A stretch of 41,235 nt of DNA from a candidate division WOR-3 bacterium (GTDB lineage Bacteria > Hydrothermota > Tepidihabitantia > SM23-42). Positions 1 through 8,216 of the stretch are shown here, in pieces. A program made the translations under genes and the position numbers. Under the pieces are notes generated by a model, which searched no databases, had not been told where the DNA came from, and saw nothing but the letters and a program-made list of their open reading frames with translations. How positions within the stretch are numbered: position 1 is the first letter of the stretch; each line of letters starts with the position of its first letter. Where the stretch lies: assembly GCA_011052815.1 (NCBI GenBank), contig DRIG01000066.1, positions 1-41,235 of the forward strand, given 5' to 3'.

Positions 1-1
1 C

Positions 2-52
2 GTCGGTGTCGGTGATGTGCAGGAAGCAGTAAAGTATGCACTCGGGGAGTGA
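2..52 (+). CDS. C-terminal tail of an unidentified protein (partial)
   Basis: An open frame enters from the left edge and stops at TGA 50-52, giving only the last 16 residues (VGVGDVQEAVKYALGE). In Firmicutes a PIN-TRAM gene (yacL) follows radA and disA, and the tail has the look of a RadA C-terminus, but 16 residues cannot prove this. The gap to the next gene (53-120) holds only its ribosome binding site. Confidence 0.4.
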   Translation, partial: VGVGDVQEAVKYALGE

Positions 53-120
53 GACTGAGAGAAAATTTATTGAGGAAGAGATGAACCATATACCCACGGA
101 AGCTATTCTTAGGAGGAAAA

Positions 121-744
121 ATGATATTTTTTAAGAGAGAGAATCGATTTGTTCTGGACTCATCAAGCATTATTGATGGAAGGGTCATCCATCTTTTTGA
201 AAGAAATTTTTATGAAGGAAAGATAATAATTCCGACACTGGTGAGGACCATTGTTCGGAAATTCATCGGCACTAAAGGAGAGAGGGCGATAAATATATTA
301 AAGAGGAATGCACGTGTTGAATTCGTTAAGGAAGAAGGTAACGGATTGGTCGAAGAAGTCTGTGTCCTGAAACTCGCACGAAAGAGACGCGCGAAGCTCT
401 TCACCGTATCGGATGAAGTCTGTCGGCAGTCAAAATATTTTCCACAGGTCAGTATCATCGATATCCGCGATCTGTACAGGGTACTGACTCCGATATTCAC
501 GCCGGATAAGTTGATTACCGTCAGGATATTGAAGAGAGGATTGAATCACAACGAGGGTGTGGGCTATATCGAGGGGGTCAAGATCATCGTGGAGAACGGC
601 GCTAAATTCGTAAATCAGACAGTCACGGCGAGAGTTAATACCATGCTGGCGTTTGAGACCGGGAATTTGGTCTTCTGTTCTTTGGCTGATACAAAGGACA
701 ACAAATCATTGGTTTTGACAAAGATGAAGCAGAAGAAGGGATAG
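121..744 (+). CDS. PIN-TRAM domain protein (YacL-like, soluble)
   Basis: The protein has 207 residues. The N-terminus carries a PIN-type nuclease fold start (FVLDSSSIIDGR, residues 10-21, with the first acidic residue D13) and further acidic residues near D98 (TVSDEV). Residues about 137-195 look like a TRAM RNA-binding domain (KLITVRILK ... GVGYIEGVKIIVENGA). Bacillus YacL has N-terminal membrane helices before the PIN domain; this protein starts directly at the PIN domain, so it should be cytosolic. The start ATG is preceded by AGGAGG with a 4-nt gap. RNA or DNA cleavage is inferred from the family; the substrate is unknown. The next gene begins 6 nt downstream, suggesting co-transcription. 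Confidence 0.8.
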   Translation: MIFFKRENRFVLDSSSIIDGRVIHLFERNFYEGKIIIPTLVRTIVRKFIGTKGERAINILKRNARVEFVKEEGNGLVEEVCVLKLARKRRAKLFTVSDEVCRQSKYFPQVSIIDIRDLYRVLTPIFTPDKLITVRILKRGLNHNEGVGYIEGVKIIVENGAKFVNQTVTARVNTMLAFETGNLVFCSLADTKDNKSLVLTKMKQKKG

Positions 745-750
745 AGACAA

Positions 751-1764
751 ATGGAATACCTTGATACTCTGTTATCGAAACTTACGCTTGCTACAGGAGT
801 GGCATATTCAGGAGAGGTATTGGAGATCATCCGGCGGGAATTGTGCGGTTATGAAGTGGAGGCGCGTACAGAACAGGACGGCAGCGTCATCGGGCATATT
901 CCCGGCGAAAAGAATATCGGAGTTATGCTTGCCTGCCATGTTGATGAAATCGGATTTATGGTCAGCTCCATTGATGATGCGGGCCGGATAAGTTTCAGCG
1001 GCATCGGTGGTGTTGATGTACGTATTCTGCCCGGACAGGAAGTGATTGTTCATGGAAAGAAAAAACTGAGAGGATACATCGGGGCGAAGCCACCTCATCT
1101 GATGACCAAAGAGGAACGCAAGAAGGTTCTTCCCATGGAGAAGCTGTTCGTCGATGTCGGACTGGAGTGTGCCGAGGTTAAAGAACTTGTGAGAATCGGT
1201 GATTGTATCTCTTTTGTCGGGACTTATAAAAAACTACAGGGAGATTTACGGAGCGTGAAATCATTGGATAATCGTGCGAGTGTCGCATGCAGTCTCCTGG
1301 CGTTCAAGGAACTTGTTCGGTCAGTACCTGCCTGCAATCTCTATTTTGTAGCGACGAGCCAGGAGGAGTATACCGGCCTCGGCGCCAGAATCCACTCGTA
1401 TCGGCTTCCTATCCATTATGCCATAACCGTTGATGTGACATTCGGGGAATACCCCACCCTGAAGGACTACCAGTATTTTCCGCTGAACAAAGGGCCGGTG
1501 ATAGGCCGCGGAGCGACGATTCCTGAAAAGCTCTATGATCTGCTTATCAGGACCGCGGAAGAACTGGAGATTCCATATCAGATCGAGCCGCTTCCTACGT
1601 ATACGGGGACTGATGCCGATGCAATAGCATTCAACCGTGAAGGTATTCCGACCTGTGTCATAGGAATTCCGATCCGCTATATGCATACCCCGGTGGAGGT
1701 GGTTTCACTCAAAGATATCATCCGCGCCAAAGAATTGATTGTCGGCGCCATTAGAAGATTGTGA
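751..1764 (+). CDS. M42 family metallopeptidase (glutamyl aminopeptidase/endoglucanase family)
   Basis: The protein has 337 residues, normal for M42. The dinuclear metal ligands of the family can be followed: H63 with D65 (ACHVDE), D173 (SLDNRAS), E205/E206 (SQEE), D228 (TVDVTF) and H312 (MHTP). These cytosolic enzymes form tetrahedral dodecamers and trim peptides from the N-terminus; some members were once called endoglucanases. The start ATG lies 6 nt after the PIN-TRAM stop with only a weak ribosome binding site (GGGATAG), consistent with translation from an upstream ribosome. The exact peptide specificity cannot be read from the sequence. Confidence 0.92.
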   Translation: MEYLDTLLSKLTLATGVAYSGEVLEIIRRELCGYEVEARTEQDGSVIGHIPGEKNIGVMLACHVDEIGFMVSSIDDAGRISFSGIGGVDVRILPGQEVIVHGKKKLRGYIGAKPPHLMTKEERKKVLPMEKLFVDVGLECAEVKELVRIGDCISFVGTYKKLQGDLRSVKSLDNRASVACSLLAFKELVRSVPACNLYFVATSQEEYTGLGARIHSYRLPIHYAITVDVTFGEYPTLKDYQYFPLNKGPVIGRGATIPEKLYDLLIRTAEELEIPYQIEPLPTYTGTDADAIAFNREGIPTCVIGIPIRYMHTPVEVVSLKDIIRAKELIVGAIRRL

Positions 1765-1796
1765 ATGAGAAGAGAACTTTCTCGCAAACCGGGTTG

Positions 1797-1824
1797 TTGA
1801 CATCATTACGTTTTTGGATATAAT
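1797..1824 (+). promoter_or_regulatory. Sigma70-type promoter for the fumarate-reductase-like pair
   Basis: A perfect TTGACA (1797-1802) and a perfect TATAAT (1819-1824) are separated by 16 bp. Transcription should start near 1831, leaving about 88 nt of leader before the ATG at 1919. The leader starts with a near-repeat (TATAATAGAGG, then TATAACATAGAGG) and ends with AAGGAGG at 1903-1909. Confidence 0.85.
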
Positions 1825-1918
1825 AGAGGGTCTTTGTATAACATAGAGGTGTTGATTATTTTACTTTTCCGGATTTTTGTTTAAATTATAAGTCAACTGC
1901 AGAAGGAGGTTAGCCAAA

Positions 1919-2677
1919 ATGTCTGAGAAAGACGACAATATTATGGATAAAATCGCCGATTCTAACAAATCAGTCATCACGGGCATCGATGAAAAAGAGA
2001 TCGAACACTGGATAACGATTTCCATTCTCGGCAGGAAGTACAAAGTTCCTGCAGGCCTCACAATCATGCAGGCGATGGAATTTGCAGGTTATCGGTTCAT
2101 CCGCTCCTGTGGTTGCCGCGCCGGATTCTGCGGTGCCTGTACAACGGTTTACCGGATAGAAGGAGATTATCGTTTAAAGACGGCCATGGCGTGCCAGACC
2201 AGGGTCGAGGACGGTATGTATCTCACCCAGATACCTTTTACACCGGCTGAACGGGCGAACTATGATATAAACAAACTTTCTGCGGGGATCGAGGCTTTTC
2301 TCACCCATTATCCAGAGATATTACGATGTCTCGGCTGTAATTCCTGCACCAAGGCATGCCCTCAGGATATTGATGTGATGGAATATATCGCCGCCGGAAA
2401 ACGGGGTGATATCAGCTTGATGGCTGATTTATCATTTGATTGCATTATGTGCGGTCTTTGTGCGATGCGTTGTCCGGCAGAGCTCGCTCAGTATAATTAT
2501 GCTCAACTCGCAAGGCGTCTGCACGGAAAATACGAGACTCCACCACCTGATCATCTACTCAACAGGGTTAAAGAGATTGAAGAGGGGAAATACAAGGAAG
2601 AGCTTGATAAACTTATGAGTACGAGTACTGATGAGTTGAAGAAGCTTTATACTTCCCGGGATATAGAGAAGGCATAA
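1919..2677 (+). CDS. Succinate dehydrogenase/fumarate reductase-like iron-sulfur subunit
   Basis: The protein has 252 residues and carries electrons between an unknown partner and the flavoprotein encoded next. Residues 30-110 form a plant-type [2Fe-2S] ferredoxin domain with C66, C71, C74 and C92 (CRAGFCGACTTVY), plus an extra C64. Two four-cysteine motifs follow: C137-x2-C-x2-C-x3-CP and C175-x2-C-x2-C-x3-CP. Classical SdhB/FrdB has one 4Fe-4S and one 3Fe-4S site; here both motifs have four cysteines, so two [4Fe-4S] clusters are expected. AAGGAGG lies 9 nt before the ATG. The flavoprotein follows after 12 nt. No membrane anchor gene (SdhC/D type) is nearby. Confidence 0.88.
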   Translation: MSEKDDNIMDKIADSNKSVITGIDEKEIEHWITISILGRKYKVPAGLTIMQAMEFAGYRFIRSCGCRAGFCGACTTVYRIEGDYRLKTAMACQTRVEDGMYLTQIPFTPAERANYDINKLSAGIEAFLTHYPEILRCLGCNSCTKACPQDIDVMEYIAAGKRGDISLMADLSFDCIMCGLCAMRCPAELAQYNYAQLARRLHGKYETPPPDHLLNRVKEIEEGKYKEELDKLMSTSTDELKKLYTSRDIEKA

Positions 2678-2689
2678 AAGGAGGAAAGA

Positions 2690-4345
2690 ATGGCTGAGTT
2701 AAAATTTATCGGTGGCTACCCTGAGTATATGCGGAAGTTGATCGACAATGTAAATCGGACAAGGGCACAGAGAAAAGATTATATCCCCAAAGCGATGACG
2801 ATGGAAGAAAGGGAAGAGGTTTTGAAGGTGCACCCTGATTTTGCACCGGGCGGTAAAAGAGCGATCTCCATCGGTCCGAATAAAGGGGATATGGCTCCGA
2901 ATGAAGTCGTGGATTTGATCGAAGCCTATCCATTGATAGGGGGTAATGAAGTCGATTTAAGTAAGCCCGATTATGTGGTGGATCTCCTTATCATCGGCGG
3001 TGGTCTTGCCGGTACAACCGCTGCTGTGTGGGCGAATGACCAGGGTATTGAAAAGGATAAGATTCTTCTCGTTAATAAGTTGAGGCATGGTGATGCAAAT
3101 TCGATCATGGCTGAAGGAGGCACCCAAGCCGCCGACCGCGAGAACGATTCTCCTGCCCGCCATTTTTTAGATGCCATCGGCGGCGGTCATTTCACCAATA
3201 AGCCGGATGTGCTGCGTGCTCTTGTTGAAGACGCTCCTTTGATAATGAAATGGCTTTGTGATTTAGGAGCGATGCTTGACAGAGAAGAAGACGGTAGTTT
3301 TGTGGAGAAGGCGGGTGGTGGAACTTCACGCCGAAGAATGCACGCCTGTAAAGATTATACCGGTCTCGAGGAACTGCGGGTCATCAGGGACGAATTCAGA
3401 ACACGGGAGATTCCGTACCTTGAGTACTCACCGGTCATCGAATTTTTGACGGATGGAAATCGTGTGACCGGCGCGGTGTTGTATAATCTTGAAACACACG
3501 ATTATAAGATCGTTCAGGCAAAAGCAACGATTCTGGCGACAGGCGGTTTCGGCAGACTCCATGTTCGGGGTTTTCCGACGACCAACCATTATGGCGCGAC
3601 CGCCGACGGTGTCGTGCTCGCTTATCGGGTGGGAGCAAAGCTGCGTGATACAGATACAGTTCAGTACCATCCGACAGGAGCTGCATATCCACAGCAGATC
3701 ATCGGCCTTCTCCTTACGGAAAAACTGCGTGGTATGGGGGCTCAACCCGTGAACAAGGACGGTGAGGCATTCGTCTTTCCGCTTGAACCCAGGGATGTCG
3801 AAGCAGCGAGCTTTATCCGTGAATGTTATGTCAGGAACAAAGGGGTTGTGACTCCGACGGGTATGCGTGGTGTCTGGCTTGATACCCCGATGATCGAGCT
3901 CAAGAACGGCGTCGGTGCCATTGAGAAGTCATTCCCCGGTATGTTCCGGATGTTCAAACGTTTTGATATTGATATGCGTAAAGATCCGGTTCTTGTTTTC
4001 CCCACTCTCCATTACCAGAACGGTGGTGTCGAAACCGATCCATGGGGTAAGACGAATATTGATTGTCTCTGGGTCGCCGGTGAGGTCTCCGGCGGAGTGC
4101 ACGGTAAGAACCGATTGATGGGCAATTCAACGCTTGATTGTCTTGTTTTCGGAAGAAGAGCCGGTATTTCTGTGGCGGAATATTTGAAGAGCGCACCCCA
4201 GCATGGAAAGATGACACTTGCACATCTCGATAATTATGTAAAGTTGTTGAAAGAAGCAGGTATCGAGACCACCCGTAAGGCGCCGATACTTCTGCCTGAT
4301 TATCGCGGTAAAGCCGTACTCGCCCGGATGATCGACGTATTTTAG
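2690..4345 (+). CDS. Succinate dehydrogenase/fumarate reductase-like flavoprotein subunit
   Basis: The protein has 551 residues. The FAD-binding motif (IIGGGLAG, residues 101-108) is preceded by an unusual N-terminal extension of about 95 residues. The rest follows the FrdA/SdhA pattern: MAEGGTQAA, then TADG with TVQYHPTG (substrate histidine), LLTEKLRGMGA (equivalent of the catalytic arginine region REGG), HYQNGG (second histidine) and WVAGEVSGGVHGKNRLMGNS (FAD contacts). The main dicarboxylate-binding residues therefore look intact. The C-terminal helical region after the FAD domain is only about 60 residues, shorter than in classical SdhA. AAGGAGG lies 5 nt before the ATG. Direction in vivo (fumarate reduction or succinate oxidation) is not decided by sequence. 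Confidence 0.88.
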   Translation: MAELKFIGGYPEYMRKLIDNVNRTRAQRKDYIPKAMTMEEREEVLKVHPDFAPGGKRAISIGPNKGDMAPNEVVDLIEAYPLIGGNEVDLSKPDYVVDLLIIGGGLAGTTAAVWANDQGIEKDKILLVNKLRHGDANSIMAEGGTQAADRENDSPARHFLDAIGGGHFTNKPDVLRALVEDAPLIMKWLCDLGAMLDREEDGSFVEKAGGGTSRRRMHACKDYTGLEELRVIRDEFRTREIPYLEYSPVIEFLTDGNRVTGAVLYNLETHDYKIVQAKATILATGGFGRLHVRGFPTTNHYGATADGVVLAYRVGAKLRDTDTVQYHPTGAAYPQQIIGLLLTEKLRGMGAQPVNKDGEAFVFPLEPRDVEAASFIRECYVRNKGVVTPTGMRGVWLDTPMIELKNGVGAIEKSFPGMFRMFKRFDIDMRKDPVLVFPTLHYQNGGVETDPWGKTNIDCLWVAGEVSGGVHGKNRLMGNSTLDCLVFGRRAGISVAEYLKSAPQHGKMTLAHLDNYVKLLKEAGIETTRKAPILLPDYRGKAVLARMIDVF

Positions 4346-4370
4346 AAACAATCCAGGGTTGACAGATAAA

Positions 4371-4405
4371 CAGCAGGGGTGGTTTCAACCACCCCTGCTG
4401 TTTTT
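4371..4405 (+). terminator. Intrinsic terminator after the fumarate-reductase-like pair
   Basis: A perfect 12-bp stem (CAGCAGGGGTGG 4371-4382 with CCACCCCTGCTG 4389-4400) and a 6-nt loop are followed by TTTTTATTTT. It sits between convergent genes and may also stop the opposite-strand pepA transcript, though the T-tract on that side is short (TTTAT). Confidence 0.9.
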
Positions 4406-4447
4406 ATTTTCTTTCCTTAAAAACCAAGCCAGGATTGAATTTGCCGG

Positions 4448-5428
4448 CTATTCCTTCAATAATTTCAATTTAGCCCGGGCGTTTTCCAGATATCGTTTGA
4501 CGTCTTTATAATCGGGGTCGAGTTTGATGACTGCATTCCACTCTTTTATTGCCTGCTCCAGTTCGTTGTTCAGATAGCATTCTATTCCTTTGAGATAGTG
4601 GGTTTCACAGTATTTTTTTTCTTTTTCTGAAAGAGAAGAAGGGGTTTTTTTATCCTTTACCTTACCTTTCGGGATTTTCTCTATCGTGGTTGTTTTTTTG
4701 ACGACGATCGGCTGCTCGACCAGCAGGGTTTCAAGAACAGTGACCTCTTTTACGATTACCGGTGGGCTGAAATTCACCTCGAGTAATAACTTGGTTTCTT
4801 CTTCGAAAAGGAGCTGCCATTTTATAAAGTCACGGAATTTCACACTTAATTCAGCGACAAACCGTTCAGGATGATAACCGCCGCTTAATTGAATGATGAA
4901 ATTCGCCACAGGCTGGGCGACTCCGAGTAGAATGTGCGGGATGAGTTTTTGCCGGGATATCGAATCCTCGAGTTCAAGCGTGCCGGTGAATCTGTTCAGG
5001 GTATATGACAGACCGGCTCTCAATACCCTGTTGTTTTCTAAGAGATTACTGTAATCAAAGCCGAACTTCAAATCTCTTCTGTACCAGAGACCGATATCGC
5101 ACAGGAGGTTTCTGTTTTCGTTTGCTCTTTCGTTGATCCCCAGATTCGCGCCGAGGGATAGAGGTATGGTATTGAAATGGTATGCAAAACTCAGCCAGTT
5201 TTTTCGTTCGGTCTCGGCACGCAGATTCGAAAATGCCATACCCCATGTTCTGAAACGTGCACCGCAGTTAAAGACCGCGATGTCGCCAATGCCTTTCGGC
5301 TCAATCACAACCTGGTAATCACCTTTGTATAAGGTGAAGGCGGGATTCGACAGGGTATAGTAGCTGATCGGGAATGATGCGGGAGTGAGGGTGCAGGAGA
5401 AGAGAAGGACGGGGATTATGTGAATCAT
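4448..5428 (-). CDS. Secreted envelope protein: barrel-like region plus C-terminal TPR
   Basis: The protein has 326 residues. It starts with a likely signal peptide (MIHIIPVLLFSCTLTPASF). Residues about 20-220 alternate short hydrophobic and polar strands (for example LRAGLSYTLNRF, FIIQLSGGYHPE, FVAELSVKFRDF), resembling an outer-membrane barrel of the PorV/PorQ style. A Lys/Thr/Val-rich linker (about 220-270) follows, then one or two TPR units (YLKGIECYLNNELEQAIKEW ...). The ATG overlaps the pepA stop (ATGA, 4 nt), so the two are co-translated. I do not recognise a named family; a role in envelope assembly is only a guess. Confidence 0.65.
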   Translation of the reverse strand: MIHIIPVLLFSCTLTPASFPISYYTLSNPAFTLYKGDYQVVIEPKGIGDIAVFNCGARFRTWGMAFSNLRAETERKNWLSFAYHFNTIPLSLGANLGINERANENRNLLCDIGLWYRRDLKFGFDYSNLLENNRVLRAGLSYTLNRFTGTLELEDSISRQKLIPHILLGVAQPVANFIIQLSGGYHPERFVAELSVKFRDFIKWQLLFEEETKLLLEVNFSPPVIVKEVTVLETLLVEQPIVVKKTTTIEKIPKGKVKDKKTPSSLSEKEKKYCETHYLKGIECYLNNELEQAIKEWNAVIKLDPDYKDVKRYLENARAKLKLLKE

Positions 5429-6921
5429 AGTTCTTCGTTCACAAATTCGAAGAGGGTTCTTACACCGAATCCAGTACCGCCTGCCGGCGTATAAAAGCCG
5501 CTCTTTTCACTGCTTTCTTTTCCCGCCATATCGATGTGGAGCCACCGGGCATTATCCACGAATGATTGGAGAAAGACCCCCGCGGTGATGGCTGATGCTT
5601 TTCTGCCTCCGGAGTTTTTCAGGTCTGCAATCTCGCTCTTTAGCTGCTCGCTGTATTCTTTGAACAGCGGCAACTGCCAGAGATGTTCACCACTTCTTTT
5701 CGACGTTGATAACAACTTGTCGATCAGTCTCTGGTCATTACCCATCACCGCCGCTGTAAGATCGCCCAGGGCGATGACACAACCACCGGTCAGGGTGGCG
5801 ATATCGATGATCGTTTCCGCCTTCTGTTTTTCCGCATAGCATATCGCGTCAGCTAAGGTCATTCTTCCTTCGGCGTCGGTTGAGATTATCTCAATGGTTT
5901 TGCCGTTCATCGCCCGCACCACATCACCGGGCCGCGAAGCCGAACCTGAGGGCATATTTTCTACAGCAGGGATGAGGGTCATTAGATTTATTCTGGCCTT
6001 TGCACGGGCAAGGGCGATGGTTGCACCGATGACCGCCGCACCACCCGCCATATCACCTTTCATCGCTCCCATTCCCGCCGATGGTTTCAACGATATTCCA
6101 CCGGAGTCGAACGTCACTGTTTTTCCGATCAGGGTCGTCAATGGTTTGTTGCTGTTTTTCAATCTCAGTATTATCAGGCGCGGTTCATTACAACTGCCCT
6201 GGGAAACCGACAATAATGCCCCCATACCAAATTTTTCAAGGTCTTTTCTATAGAGACATTTGAAACCTATCACCTTACTCAAACCAGTGGTTTTGATGAG
6301 TGTTTTGATCCTTGTTTCCAGTTTTTCCGGAGTCAGATTATTCGCCGGTTCATTAATGAGGTCACGGGCGATATTCTGGGATTGAGCGAGTATTTCACCG
6401 ATTTTCAGTCCTTTTTTGAATGGTTTGATCTTCTTCTTGTCTAATTCAACGATTGCAAATTCTTTAATCTGCGAATTTTCTATCTTCTTATATTCTTTGA
6501 ATTGATAGAGCCCCAGGATCGTGCCTTCGACAAGCGCCTGACAGGCTTTTTCCGGAGCGATGCCGCCGATGCCTGCTCCGTGTACAATCGTGCCGATTCT
6601 TTTCGCCCTTATTTTCCTGCAGGCATGTGCCGCTGCGCCGGCGATCTTTCTGAGCTGCTCAAGGTCGAACTCTTTCTGTTTCCCCAAGCCGACCACAAGA
6701 ACCCTTTCCGTCTTCAGCTTTTCCGGTGTATGGATTATCGTGGTTTCAGCGAATTCTCCTTTTATCTCACCTTTTTTTATGAGTCGTGAGATTATGCCGT
6801 TGAGCGCCCTGTCCACGGCACCGGTCGCACCGCCGGGGGAGGTCACTCCTTCAAATAGATTAACAATGATTACATCACCTGCGAAATCCGTGATTTTTTG
6901 GTTGATTATTTCTATTTTCAT
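5425..6921 (-). CDS. pepA: Leucyl aminopeptidase (M17 family)
   Basis: The product is 498 residues, usual for PepA. The C-terminal catalytic domain shows the metal and catalytic motifs GKTVTFDSGGISLKPS and STDAEGRMTLAD (family signature NTDAEGRL). The N-terminal macro-like domain is present. The frame stays open upstream to a GTG at 6963, adding 14 residues, but ATG 6921 matches the usual family start and lies 7 nt after a consensus -10 box, whereas GTG 6963 would lie upstream of that promoter. No Shine-Dalgarno precedes 6921, so the mRNA is probably leaderless. The enzyme releases N-terminal amino acids from cytosolic peptides. Confidence 0.93.
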   Translation of the reverse strand: MKIEIINQKITDFAGDVIIVNLFEGVTSPGGATGAVDRALNGIISRLIKKGEIKGEFAETTIIHTPEKLKTERVLVVGLGKQKEFDLEQLRKIAGAAAHACRKIRAKRIGTIVHGAGIGGIAPEKACQALVEGTILGLYQFKEYKKIENSQIKEFAIVELDKKKIKPFKKGLKIGEILAQSQNIARDLINEPANNLTPEKLETRIKTLIKTTGLSKVIGFKCLYRKDLEKFGMGALLSVSQGSCNEPRLIILRLKNSNKPLTTLIGKTVTFDSGGISLKPSAGMGAMKGDMAGGAAVIGATIALARAKARINLMTLIPAVENMPSGSASRPGDVVRAMNGKTIEIISTDAEGRMTLADAICYAEKQKAETIIDIATLTGGCVIALGDLTAAVMGNDQRLIDKLLSTSKRSGEHLWQLPLFKEYSEQLKSEIADLKNSGGRKASAITAGVFLQSFVDNARWLHIDMAGKESSEKSGFYTPAGGTGFGVRTLFEFVNEEL

Positions 6922-6928
6922 AAGTTTA

Positions 6929-6956
6929 AGTATATCGTAAATCGAATGGTTGTCAA
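6929..6956 (-). promoter_or_regulatory. Promoter for pepA, predicted leaderless
   Basis: Read on the minus strand, TTGACA (6956-6951), a 16-bp spacer and TATACT (6934-6929). Only 7 nt separate the -10 box from the ATG at 6921, so transcription should start at or next to the A of the start codon. It is back to back with the aminotransferase promoter. Confidence 0.82.
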
Positions 6957-6974
6957 GATTCACTCGCCTGCAGG

Positions 6975-7002
6975 TTGACTTTTAAACTTACTTATATATA
7001 AT
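6975..7002 (+). promoter_or_regulatory. Promoter for the aminotransferase operon, predicted leaderless
   Basis: TTGACT (6975-6980), a 16-bp spacer and TATAAT (6997-7002). The ATG at 7008 begins 5 nt after the -10 box, leaving no room for a ribosome binding site. Confidence 0.8.
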
Positions 7003-7007
7003 TCTTT

Positions 7008-8204
7008 ATGGCGGAAATAAAGCTTTCCAGAAGAGCAGAAGATATGCCGTATTCAGCAATCCGTAAACTGGCACCTTTTGCTGAAGAGGCGAAGAAAAAG
7101 GGTATTCATGTATTTCATCTCAATATCGGACAACCGGATATCGATACTCCACCTGAGATATTCGAGGCGATTGCACACTATCGGGAAAAAGTACTTCGCT
7201 ACGGACCGTCGGCAGGGCTTCTTGAGTTGCGTGTGGCGGTCGTCGATTATCACAGAAATCTGGGATTTGATATTGATATTGATAATGTATGGATTACGAC
7301 CGGAGGCAGCGAAGCCATTCTTTTCGCAATGATGACGGTGTGCGATCCCGGAGATGAGATAATCGTCTTTGAACCGTTTTATACAAATTACAACGGACTG
7401 GCGGTGATGTCGCAGGTTAAACTTGTTCCCATCACAACCGAAGTCGAGAAGGGTTTTCATCTACCTCCGAAAGAAGTTATTGAAGAGAAGATCGGTTCAA
7501 AGACAAAAGCGATATTGATCAACACCCCCAATAATCCTACGGGTACGGTCCTTACTGAAGAGGAGATGTTTATCATCAACGGCCTGTGCAAAAAGTACGG
7601 ACTATTTCTGCTTTCGGACGAGGTGTATCGGGAGTTTGTTTATGATCAGAGGACGCATATAAGCACACTTTCACTCTCAGAGATCGAGGATCGTGTAATT
7701 GTAATGGATTCCATATCAAAGCGGTTTTCAGCCTGCGGCGCCCGGGTCGGTTCGATTATCAGTCGGAACAAAATGATAATGGATCGCCTGCTTAAATTCG
7801 CCCAGGCGAGATTGTGTCCGCCGACCCTTGAACAGGTCGGTGCAGTGGCTGCTTATAAGAATATCGATAAATATATAAAGCCGATGATTGAAGAATACGA
7901 GTTGCGCAGGAATATTCTTTTTGAAGAACTTCCGGCGGTCCCCGGTGTGTACGGTCATAGACCTGAAGGTGCTTTTTATACGGTATTGAGATTGCCCGTG
8001 GACAACACGGATAAATTCTGTGAGTGGCTTTTGACCGATTTTAATCACGAGAACAAGACCGTTATGCTTGCACCGGCGAACGGCTTCTATTCTTCTCCGG
8101 ATAAAGGTGTGAACGAGGTCCGCATTGCTTATGTGCTGAAAGAGAAAGACTTGCGCGAGGCGATTAAGGTTCTGAAAGCCGCCCTCCAGGCGTATCAGGG
8201 TTGA
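7008..8204 (+). CDS. Class I/II pyridoxal-phosphate aminotransferase (aspartate aminotransferase fold)
   Basis: The protein has 398 residues. Fold-type I landmarks are clear: LNIGQPD (39-45), the NTPNNPTGT motif (172-180), D204 and Y207 in SDEVYREF, and the PLP lysine K238 in SISKRFSACGARVG. Such enzymes move amino groups between amino acids and 2-oxo acids; the exact amino acid is not fixed by these motifs. It is the first gene of a dense plus-strand operon that runs to 13360. Its start codon is probably the 5' end of the mRNA. Confidence 0.9.
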   Translation: MAEIKLSRRAEDMPYSAIRKLAPFAEEAKKKGIHVFHLNIGQPDIDTPPEIFEAIAHYREKVLRYGPSAGLLELRVAVVDYHRNLGFDIDIDNVWITTGGSEAILFAMMTVCDPGDEIIVFEPFYTNYNGLAVMSQVKLVPITTEVEKGFHLPPKEVIEEKIGSKTKAILINTPNNPTGTVLTEEEMFIINGLCKKYGLFLLSDEVYREFVYDQRTHISTLSLSEIEDRVIVMDSISKRFSACGARVGSIISRNKMIMDRLLKFAQARLCPPTLEQVGAVAAYKNIDKYIKPMIEEYELRRNILFEELPAVPGVYGHRPEGAFYTVLRLPVDNTDKFCEWLLTDFNHENKTVMLAPANGFYSSPDKGVNEVRIAYVLKEKDLREAIKVLKAALQAYQG

Positions 8205-8216
8205 GAAGAAAGGTGC

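Noticed and set aside
36-134. 32-residue open frame starting at ATG 36
   Set aside because: It overlaps both the tail of the upstream gene and the PIN-TRAM start, has no ribosome binding site and no recognisable sequence.
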